From Gemmatimonadota bacterium (lineage in GTDB: Bacteria > Gemmatimonadota > Gemmatimonadetes > Gemmatimonadales > GWC2-71-9), in NCBI GenBank assembly GCA_003220905.1, contig QHTS01000258.1, positions 1 to 5,359 of the forward strand: a stretch of DNA of 5,359 nucleotides. Reading direction: 5' to 3'. The notes beneath the pieces were generated by a model. That model was not told the origin of the DNA and made no database searches. It saw only the letters and a list, made by a program, of their open reading frames with translations. A program made the translations under genes and the position numbers. Positions 1-5,359 of this stretch are shown in pieces (the stretch's first letter is position 1; each line of letters begins with the position of its first letter).

Positions 1-829
1 TCCGTATAGGTCAACCGGGGGAGATCCGCCACGCTGGGCGGGTGTCCGCCGAGGACCGCCTCGAGCTCGGCCCAGAGCTTGCCTTCGACGTCTGGATGCT
101 GCGACAGCAGGTACCACGTCCAAGACAGGGCCAACGCCGTGGTCTCGTGACCCGCGATGAACAGGGTCATGGCTTCGTCACGCAGCTGTCGATCGGTCAT
201 CCGGGTGCCATCGATGTCCTGCGCGTGCAGCAGCAGCGACAGCAAGTCATCGCCCCGCGCCGGATGGGGAACGGCCGGCGGAATCGTACCGCGATTTCCT
301 TGATTATGACCTCGAGCGCAGGCTCGATCTCCTCGACCTCGGCTCCGACGTCGATGCCTAAGAGGGTCCGGGATGCAATGCGCGATGTGAGGCGCATCAT
401 GTCCTGGTGCACGTCACGCACCTCCCCGTCACCCCAGGCGGCCAGGACCTGCGCGGTGAGGTCCACCATGACCTTTCCGTAACCGGCGATTTGCTCGCGA
501 TGGAAAGCCGGTTGGCAAAGTCGGCGCTCGCGCAGCCAGAAATCCCCTTCGCTCGTGAGGAGGCCGCTCCCAAACACCGCTTTCACGTGGCGCCAAAAGA
601 ACGAGTTCTTGACGAAGTTGCGGTGATTCGTGACGAGGACGTACTCCATGTAATCGGGGTGATTCAGGAGATAGGCTACTCAGTTGGCAAGCCGCAGCCT
701 CACGATATCTCCATACTCGCGCGCAGACTGGGTGATGAAGCCGAGCAGATCCTTGCCAAACTCCGGCAGGTTGCCGAGGAGGAAATGCCCCTTCGGTCCG
801 GGCGGGAGGCGACGCGTGCTCTTATCCAT
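1..829 (-). pseudogene. Cytochrome P450, N-terminal half, disrupted and cut by window edge
   Basis: P450s are haem monooxygenases. Read from ATG at 829, the first frame begins MDKSTRRLPPGPKGHFLLGN, the usual proline-rich P450 entry, and continues through a B/C-helix region (SFFWRHVKAVFGSGLLTSEG, then WLRERRLCQPAFHR, with the WxxxRR-type haem-propionate contact). Codon 50 is TGA (680-682), inside an otherwise unbroken P450 sequence. Near 251-265 the homology jumps to another frame: after RRPFPI it resumes as GDDLLSLLLHAQD, then the I-helix oxygen-binding motif AGHETT (138-155), then LSQHPDVEGKLWAELEAVLG, and stays open to base 1. The usual segment between these parts (F-G region, typically about 35-45 residues) is absent, so this is probably a deletion that also changes frame. 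The original frame ends at a TGA at 197-199. The ExxR and haem-cysteine motifs would lie beyond the window and cannot be judged. Two independent lesions favour a decayed gene over a single sequencing error. Subfamily and substrate cannot be assigned. Confidence 0.85.
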
Positions 830-840
830 CGGTCGTGCAG

Positions 841-847
841 CCTCTTT
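841..847 (-). promoter_or_regulatory. Possible ribosome binding site of the P450 pseudogene
   Basis: On the minus strand the sequence AAAGAGG lies 11 bases before the ATG at 829. It supports 829 as the start, together with the P450-like residues that follow immediately. The spacing is a little long, so the assignment is tentative. Confidence 0.4.
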
Positions 848-870
848 AGAGAGCTAACCGCGCACCTGCC

Positions 871-898
871 AATATGCCCGCCGGCACTCGGCTCGCAA
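871..898 (-). promoter_or_regulatory. Possible sigma70-like promoter for the P450 pseudogene
   Basis: On the minus strand, TTGCGA (893-898) and CATATT (871-876) are separated by 16 bases. Each matches four of six consensus positions for a -35 and -10 box. They sit about 40 bases upstream of the P450 start. Such matches arise easily by chance, so this is only a candidate. Confidence 0.3.
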
Positions 899-905
899 TG
901 ACTCA

Positions 906-927
906 CCCGGGGCGCGAGCCCGGGGCT
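906..927. other. GC-rich palindrome in the divergent intergenic region
   Basis: CCCGGGG occurs twice, at 906-912 and 919-925. The right copy lies in the odd palindrome AGCCCGGGGCT (917-927). The two CCCGGG cores can also pair as a 6-bp stem with a 7-base loop. No T-run follows on either strand, so it does not look like an intrinsic terminator. Its place between two divergent genes, just before a TATATT box, would suit an operator, but GC-rich DNA makes such palindromes by chance. Confidence 0.3.
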
Positions 928-934
928 GATTCTC

Positions 935-940
935 TATATT
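935..940 (+). promoter_or_regulatory. Possible -10 element for the helicase operon
   Basis: TATATT is a conspicuous AT patch in GC-rich surroundings, 25 bases before the ATG at 966. Used as a -10 box it would start transcription near 947, giving a leader of about 18 bases. No convincing -35 hexamer is seen at the right distance. If correct, it rules out the upstream in-frame TTG at 939, which would overlap the box. Confidence 0.4.
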
Positions 941-965
941 GCGTCCCCCGGCCCAGAGCCACGGC

Positions 966-3104
966 ATGACGTTACCCAACCCGCTCCCTCAACCCGACGC
1001 CTCCTGGGAGGTCGACGAGCGTTCTCTCACGCTGTTCGTCGAAAAGCTCAAGGAGCCACCTGCCGAGCGCGCCTGGTACGAGCTGCGTCGCGAAGCGGAA
1101 CGCATCGCCCTGGTCCCCGGCTTCGACCGGTTGATCACGCTCGATGCCAACGCCATCAAGGAGCTGCCCCACCAGATCGACGTAGCCCAACGTGTGCTGC
1201 GCGACATGGGCGGCCGCGCCATCCTCGCCGACGAGGTGGGCCTCGGCAAGACGATCGAGGCGAGCATCATCTACAAGGAGCTGGCGATCCGCGGGCTCGC
1301 CCGCCGCGCGCTGATCCTCACGCCCGCCTCACTCGTGGGCCAGTGGCAGGGGGAGCTCGAGGAAAAATTCTTCGAGCGCTTCGACACCCCGACCGATCCG
1401 GATGATTGGCAGCGCGGGACCATCACCAGGGCGATCATCTCGCACGACCGCGCACGCTCGCGCCGTCACGCCGAGGAAATCTTGAGACACCGCTGGGATC
1501 TGGTCATCGTGGACGAGGCGCACAAGGTGAAGAGCCACCGCGGCGCGACCTACCAATTCATCGAGAAGATCGAGCGGGACTTCATCCTGCTCCTCACCGC
1601 CACGCCGCTCCAGAACGACCTGCGTGAGCTGTACAACCTCATCACCTTGCTCCGGCCCGGGCAGCTCGGCACCTGGCAGGAGTTCAAGAGCGAGCACCTG
1701 GTCTCGGGCGACCACCGCCAGCCGCGTGACCCCGAAGCCCTGCGCGCCCTGACGCACGAGGTGATGATCCGTACCCGGCGCTCGAGCGTGGTCGACGACC
1801 TGAACCTGCCGCCGCGCCGGCCGCGCCACCCCGAGGTGAAGCTCACACGCGCCGAGGCGGACCTGTACCAGCGGACCACCGAGTTCCTGCGTCGGCTCTA
1901 TCGGGAAGGCTTCATCCAGCCGGCCGAGCAAGAAGACACGGAGGACGGGGCGCCGCGGCGGCGACGGACCAAGAGGGGCATCCTGCAGCTCGCCGTCATC
2001 CACCTGCGCCAGCGGCTGTGCTCCTCGTCGCGGGCGCTCGCCGAATCGCTCGCGCACCTGGCCGAGAGCGAGCGCATCAGCCCCCAATACCGCGCCATCG
2101 CGAAGCAGCTCGCCAAACGCGCGGAGGGCATCAAGACCCACGCGAAGCTGGACGTGTTGACCAAACTGCTGAAGGAAACACCGGACCGGCTCGTGGTCTT
2201 CAGCGATCATCGTCCGACCATTCAGCTGATCGAAGAGCGCGTGAAGAGGCTCGGCCGGCAGCCGATCGTCTACTGGGGCGCTCACTCCACCGCCGACCGA
2301 GACAAGCGCATCCGCGCCTTCCACGAGGACACGCGCTCCGTGCTGATCGCCACCCGCGCCGGCAGCGAAGGACGGAACCTCCAGTTCTGCAACGTGCTCG
2401 TGAACTACGACCTGCCCTGGAATCCGATGGTGGTGGAGCAGCGTATCGGCCGGCTGCACCGCATCGGGCAGACGCGCGAGGTCCACATCGTGAACCTCGC
2501 CGCAGCGGGGACGATCGAGTCGTACATCCTCCAGCTGCTCGACCGGAAGATCAAGCTGTTCGAGCTGGTCGTCGGCGAGCTGGACCTGATCCTGGGCGAA
2601 TTCGGCGGCGCGCAAGAATTCGAGGGCCGGCTCGCCAAGGAGTGGCTCGCCGCGGAAAGCGAGGAAGACTTCGCGCGCCGGGTGGAAGTGCTTGGAGCCG
2701 ACATCGAAACGAGCGGCGCAGTAGCCAAGGAGCAGGAAGCGCTCAACTCCCTCATCGCGCCAGACGACAACGCCATGCGGCTCGAGCGCCGGTTCGAGAC
2801 GCTGTCGGTTCCCAGCCGCCTGCGACTCGGGTTGGGCACGAGCCAGGTCGTCAAAACCGCGACCTGGGAGGCGAAACGCCACAAGCTCCGCGTGCACGTG
2901 ACGGAAGTGCTCGAGGCCCTCGAGTCGATCGAGCCGATCGGCGGGGGGGGCGTCACAACGCTGCAGCCGGCCGGCAGTCATCCCGAATACGGGGAGCTGG
3001 TGCGGCTCACCGGCTTGACCAGCGCCGGACGCGCGATCACCCTCGTCGCGCAGGTGGACCGCCGTCCCCTCACACTCGTGGACATCGAAGCGGACGCCGC
3101 GTGA
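966..3104 (+). CDS. SNF2/RapA-type DEAH-box helicase-like ATPase
   Basis: A 712-residue superfamily 2 ATPase of the SNF2 group, which uses ATP hydrolysis to translocate on double-stranded DNA and displace bound proteins or RNA polymerase. All core motifs are visible: LPHQ (67-70), Walker A DEVGLGKT (89-96), motif Ia LILTPASLVGQW (116-127), DEAH (183-186), motif III LTATPLQN (210-217), motif IV VVFSDHRPT (410-418), motif V RAGSEGRNLQF (464-474) and the arginine-finger motif VI QRIGRLHRIGQ (492-502). Between the two RecA-like lobes lies a short charged stretch (about 319-337, acidic then RRRRTKR). The C-terminal part (about 540-712) is not one I can name. Length and motif spelling resemble bacterial RapA, YqhH and the DISARM helicase DrmD. 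The start is set at ATG 966; an in-frame TTG at 939 would add nine residues but sits in the likely promoter. Only a weak AGAG (955-958) precedes the ATG. The gene ends in TGA inside the start of the next gene, so the two are almost certainly coupled in translation. The ATPase core looks intact; the cellular target is unknown. Confidence 0.93.
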   Translation: MTLPNPLPQPDASWEVDERSLTLFVEKLKEPPAERAWYELRREAERIALVPGFDRLITLDANAIKELPHQIDVAQRVLRDMGGRAILADEVGLGKTIEASIIYKELAIRGLARRALILTPASLVGQWQGELEEKFFERFDTPTDPDDWQRGTITRAIISHDRARSRRHAEEILRHRWDLVIVDEAHKVKSHRGATYQFIEKIERDFILLLTATPLQNDLRELYNLITLLRPGQLGTWQEFKSEHLVSGDHRQPRDPEALRALTHEVMIRTRRSSVVDDLNLPPRRPRHPEVKLTRAEADLYQRTTEFLRRLYREGFIQPAEQEDTEDGAPRRRRTKRGILQLAVIHLRQRLCSSSRALAESLAHLAESERISPQYRAIAKQLAKRAEGIKTHAKLDVLTKLLKETPDRLVVFSDHRPTIQLIEERVKRLGRQPIVYWGAHSTADRDKRIRAFHEDTRSVLIATRAGSEGRNLQFCNVLVNYDLPWNPMVVEQRIGRLHRIGQTREVHIVNLAAAGTIESYILQLLDRKIKLFELVVGELDLILGEFGGAQEFEGRLAKEWLAAESEEDFARRVEVLGADIETSGAVAKEQEALNSLIAPDDNAMRLERRFETLSVPSRLRLGLGTSQVVKTATWEAKRHKLRVHVTEVLEALESIEPIGGGGVTTLQPAGSHPEYGELVRLTGLTSAGRAITLVAQVDRRPLTLVDIEADAA
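2943..2950 (+). other. Run of eight G in the helicase gene, with slippery heptamer
   Basis: Codons 659-662 of the helicase are GGC GGG GGG GGC, giving an uninterrupted G8. The bases at 2945-2951 fit the X_XXY_YYZ pattern for -1 ribosomal slippage (G GGG GGC). The reading frame is kept through the run and the gene ends normally, so the deposited length is compatible with an intact protein. A run of this length is a place for replication slippage, for sequencing error, or for frameshifting. Confidence 0.5.
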
Positions 3105-5137
3105 AACGCCGAAAGCCGCAGCGCAAGACCCAGCGCAAGCGTCGCCCGAAGAGCGCGAGTAAACTCGCGGCTCGGCGTCTGCCCGTAAACGGGCCTGCCG
3201 TGGCCGTCTCAGCGGTAGCCGGCGACGTCGATCCGCTGGCCGATGCCCGTATCCGGCCTCTGCTCGAGCGCTACTGCGGGCTCGCCGGCGTGAAGCAAAC
3301 CGCGCTCGGCCCCGATCATTCCAAGCTGAGCTTGCCCCAGGGCGAACGCCCGTTTTTCAGGGACCGTGAGTCGTTGCGGGTGGCGTTCTCGCTCGACGCG
3401 CTCGAGCACGATCCGGGCGCCGAAATCGCCGTGCTCGGCAGCCCCTTCCTCTCCCAGCTGATCGAGGCGATCCGCGCGCGGGCGGCGCGTCTCTCATTGG
3501 GCCTGATCGCGCCCACGGCGCCACCGTCGGGCGATCCCAAGGCTGTCGAGCTGACGATTCCCGTGCGGGACGGCACAGCCAAGCCGAGCAAGACGAAGCT
3601 GGCCGTGCATCCGATGGGGCGGCTCGTCGCGCGCGTCGTGCTCCGCGCCGGGGCCGGTGTCGAGGAAGCCGTGGTCGAAAGCGACGTGTACGACCTTTCG
3701 GCCGGCGCCAACGTGGGTGACGATCTGGCCGGGGCGTTCCGCGACCTCGAGGCGGGCCGGGTCGGACCCGCTGATCCGTCGGTGGCGGCGAAAGCGCCCG
3801 CCGTCCCCGCGCGCGAGCCGGGGGACTTGCTGCGCCTCCTCTTGAGCCATCTCCAGGAAAAGTCGGCGGAGCGGGTCACCGCGCGACGCGCCGCGGCGGA
3901 GCAGGAGCTTGCTGCCGAGCTGGGCCGCCTGGACCGGTACTTCGAGTCGATCCTCAAGGAGCAATCCGACCCGGAGGCCATCGGGACCGTCACGGCGCTT
4001 GCCGAGCGTCGCCGGACCGAGGAGATCCGGCGCAGCCAGGTGAAGGCGGTCGTGCATCCGTTGCAGCTCATCGAGGCGACCGTCCTGATGCAGCGCGCCG
4101 AGTGGCAGCTCGAGTCGACACACGGGCGTCGCGCGACGTTCAGCGCGCAGCGGTCTCTCAGTGGCGGGTCGGCCTGGTTGCTCGCGTGCCCGCATTGCGG
4201 CCGCCCGCCGACGGCCCTGGTGGTCTGCCGGCACGACCACTGTGGCTGTGAGGCGTGCTCGACTCGCTGCTCGGTCTGCGCCGAGGACTTCTGCAGAGAC
4301 CACGGCATCGCCCAGTGTCGCGTCGACGAGCAACCGGCGTGCGACGAGCACGTGCGCGTCTGTCCTTCGTGCCGCCTGCAGCACTGCACGGCCCACGAGG
4401 GTGTCTGCGCCGAGGATGGGCATACCGCGTGCTCGGCCTGCCTCGCGCCCTGCGGCAGCTGCGGCCGGGTGGTGTGCAACCGGCACGCGGAGCAGAGTGG
4501 CGCGGATGCGCCGAAGGGAAGCCGGCGTCTGTGTACGGCGTGCCTCAAGTACTGTGAGGGCGGCACCAACGAGCCGGTCGGCGTGGACGAGGTTGCTGAA
4601 TGCGCGAGCTGCGGCAAGTCGGTGTGCACGGCGCATCAGGCGGTGTGCGCGGTGGATGGGCACGTGCACTGCTCGCGGCACTTGCGCCGCACCGACAAGT
4701 CGCGGCGCCTGGTGTGCGCGCGGCATCGGGCGGGCTGCGCCGAGGAGGCAATGGCATTCTTCGCGTCCGATGAGGTGGAGGAGTGTCCCGTGTGCGGCAA
4801 GGGTGCCTGCGCGGAGCATCGAGCGGCGTGCGGGCACTGCGGCCGGCAGGTGTGCACGGCCGACCTGGCGCAGCAGTCCCGCCGCTGCGCGACCTGCGCG
4901 CAGCTGGTGGCGATCGCCGACCCGCCGGAAGAGGTGGTCACCGCCGCGCGAGCCGTGACCGGTGGGGCGTTGCCGAAGGCGTCCCGCGCCTGGCGCATGG
5001 CCCGCGACCGGAGTCATCTCGTGGTGGAGGTCGATCTCGGGTTGAAGCGGAAAGCGGTCTTCACGCTGCGGCACGGAACCACGGCGCCGGAGAGTGTCGT
5101 GAAGCACTCACTGCTCGGATCGAAGCGGCGGACGTAG
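3101..5137 (+). CDS. Helicase-coupled multi-zinc-finger protein of unknown function
   Basis: A 678-residue protein that I do not recognise as a named family. Its GTG start overlaps the helicase stop (GTGA), which fixes the start better than any ribosome site; no strong one is present. Order of parts: a basic tail (1-26, 14 Lys/Arg) likely to bind nucleic acid or be disordered; a mixed alpha/beta region (about 43-215) containing FSLD (96-99) and VLGSPFLSQLIEAI (111-124), which resembles the accessory domain of RapA/DrmD-like helicases or YqhG; a charged helical stretch (about 240-340, probable coiled coil, with ERRRTEEIRRSQVK at 302-315); a cysteine array (363-599) with 38 Cys and many His; and a C-terminal domain (about 605-678) ending VVKHSLLGSKRRT. 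No signal peptide or membrane segment is seen, so it should be cytoplasmic. The coupling suggests it is a partner of the ATPase, perhaps its targeting or substrate-recognition subunit. That role is inferred. The reading frame is certain; the function is not. Confidence 0.9.
   Translation: MKRRKPQRKTQRKRRPKSASKLAARRLPVNGPAVAVSAVAGDVDPLADARIRPLLERYCGLAGVKQTALGPDHSKLSLPQGERPFFRDRESLRVAFSLDALEHDPGAEIAVLGSPFLSQLIEAIRARAARLSLGLIAPTAPPSGDPKAVELTIPVRDGTAKPSKTKLAVHPMGRLVARVVLRAGAGVEEAVVESDVYDLSAGANVGDDLAGAFRDLEAGRVGPADPSVAAKAPAVPAREPGDLLRLLLSHLQEKSAERVTARRAAAEQELAAELGRLDRYFESILKEQSDPEAIGTVTALAERRRTEEIRRSQVKAVVHPLQLIEATVLMQRAEWQLESTHGRRATFSAQRSLSGGSAWLLACPHCGRPPTALVVCRHDHCGCEACSTRCSVCAEDFCRDHGIAQCRVDEQPACDEHVRVCPSCRLQHCTAHEGVCAEDGHTACSACLAPCGSCGRVVCNRHAEQSGADAPKGSRRLCTACLKYCEGGTNEPVGVDEVAECASCGKSVCTAHQAVCAVDGHVHCSRHLRRTDKSRRLVCARHRAGCAEEAMAFFASDEVEECPVCGKGACAEHRAACGHCGRQVCTADLAQQSRRCATCAQLVAIADPPEEVVTAARAVTGGALPKASRAWRMARDRSHLVVEVDLGLKRKAVFTLRHGTTAPESVVKHSLLGSKRRT
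4187..4897 (+). repeat. Array of repeated Cys/His zinc-binding modules within the second gene
   Basis: The motif CxxC-x4-C-x2-H appears at residues 390-401, 421-432, 451-462, 501-512 and 562-573, and a sixth time at 577-588 with Asp in place of His. Three copies are followed by a second ligand set: C406...C414-x2-H417, C436-x4-H441-x2-C444-x2-C447, and C516-x4-H521-x2-C524-x2-H527. The stretches 421-447 (bases 4361-4441) and 501-527 (4601-4681) are clearly alike, sharing CTAH, VCA and DGH, and are 80 residues apart. A third type, SRRL followed by Cys ligands, occurs at 475-485 and 535-546, with a shorter SRRCATC at 593-599. The pattern therefore suggests duplication of a unit of about 80 residues. 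Spacing recalls cross-braced folds such as B-box or RING, but only by appearance. The ligand count would allow roughly eight to ten zinc ions. Confidence 0.8.
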
Positions 5138-5182
5138 CACTGATTGCGGCCGCTGGTCGCGGAGCGCACATTCCCGGCCCCG

Positions 5183-5359
5183 ATGCCTCGCCTCCGGCTG
5201 TTCGTCGCCGCGGCTCTCCTTCCGGCCCTTGGGCTGCCCAGCCCCGCCTGCGCCCAGGGGTACCTCGGCCTCGACGCCACACTGAGCTCGCCCTACGTGT
5301 GGCGCGGCGTGACGCGTGCCAACGGCTGGGTCGCGCAACCCGAAGGCTTCGTGAGCGTC
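5183..5359 (+). CDS. Secreted outer-membrane beta-barrel protein, N-terminal fragment
   Basis: The first 59 codons of a gene that continues past the window. The N-terminus MPRLRLFVAAALLPALGLPS is a typical signal peptide: Arg at 3 and 5, a hydrophobic core, then ACA (22-24) as a likely signal peptidase I site. The mature part begins GYLGLDATLSSPYVWRGVTR and is followed by QPEG. This looks like the first transmembrane strand of small Gram-negative barrels of the TorF/Gcw_chp-like porin type, in which a Y-x-W/F-R-G-(V/I/L) signature is common. A lipoprotein is unlikely, since the only Cys (23) is not in a good lipobox. The start lies 45 bases after the previous stop, without a visible terminator or strong ribosome site; the gap holds a GCGGCCGC palindrome (5146-5153). 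Co-transcription with the helicase pair is possible but the function looks unrelated. The family call rests on a short segment and is tentative. Confidence 0.6.
   Translation, partial: MPRLRLFVAAALLPALGLPSPACAQGYLGLDATLSSPYVWRGVTRANGWVAQPEGFVSV

Noticed and set aside
680..682. TGA read as an amino acid (recoded stop) in the P450
   Set aside because: The helicase gene uses TGA as its natural stop, no selenocysteine-type context is evident, and the same P450 has a second lesion, so simple decay is the better explanation.
42..901. Plus-strand open frames of 146 and 164 codons across the P450 region
   Set aside because: The minus strand holds clear P450 homology over the same bases; the plus-strand products resemble nothing and overlap each other.
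939..965. TTG at 939 as the helicase start
   Set aside because: It lies inside the likely -10 box, has no ribosome site, and the added nine residues look unrelated to the protein.
1329..2981. Long minus-strand open frame (550 codons) opposite the helicase
   Set aside because: It is the antisense of a strongly conserved gene in GC-rich DNA, and its protein lacks recognisable motifs.
2018..3100. Upstream extension of the second gene's frame through the helicase gene, open for over 1000 bases
   Set aside because: The translation there is low-complexity Arg/Gly/Ala sequence with no domain, it overlaps the conserved motor region of the helicase, and the GTG at 3101 in a 4-base overlap is a far better start.
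3316..5107. Two long minus-strand open frames (437 and 537 codons) opposite the zinc protein
   Set aside because: Both are low-complexity, rich in Arg, Ala, His and Ser, and mirror the codon bias of the real plus-strand gene.
5138..5182. Terminator between the zinc protein and the porin-like gene
   Set aside because: The only dyad is the 8-base palindrome GCGGCCGC without a loop or T-run, so no intrinsic terminator can be supported.

Overview
The window is GC-rich bacterial DNA with closely packed genes, weak Shine-Dalgarno sequences and a few AT-rich -10-like patches (TATATT, CATATT). The style would suit a soil or sediment lineage such as Gemmatimonadota, Acidobacteriota or a related group. 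That is an impression from base composition and protein flavour; nothing here fixes the taxon.

Layout. (1) Positions 1-829, minus strand: the N-terminal half of a bacterial cytochrome P450, cut by the left window edge. It carries two disabling lesions, an in-frame TGA at codon 50 and a frame change coupled to loss of the F-G region, so it reads as a pseudogene. (2) Positions 830-965: a short divergent intergenic region with weak promoter-like elements facing both ways and a GC palindrome. (3) Positions 966-3104, plus strand: a complete 712-residue SNF2/RapA-type helicase-like ATPase with all canonical motifs intact. (4) Positions 3101-5137, plus strand: a 678-residue protein whose start overlaps the helicase stop by 4 bases (GTGA). 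It has a very basic N-terminal tail, a domain resembling the accessory C-terminal part of long RapA/DrmD-like helicases or Bacillus YqhG, a coiled coil, an array of 38 cysteines, and a small conserved-looking C-terminal domain. (5) Positions 5183-5359, plus strand: the start of a secreted outer-membrane beta-barrel protein, cut by the right edge.

The most interesting content is the pair in (3) and (4). They are translationally coupled, so they probably act together as a DNA- or RNA-polymerase-remodelling motor with a large zinc-binding partner. I know of no named system with exactly this composition. The closest remembered analogy is the yqhH-yqhG pair of Bacillus subtilis (SNF2 helicase plus protein of unknown function), without the zinc array. 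A run of eight G near the end of the helicase gene lies in a context where a -1 shift would fuse both proteins into one long chain. The flanking genes are not defence genes, so a defence role is not supported by this window alone; a housekeeping role in transcription or repair is equally possible.
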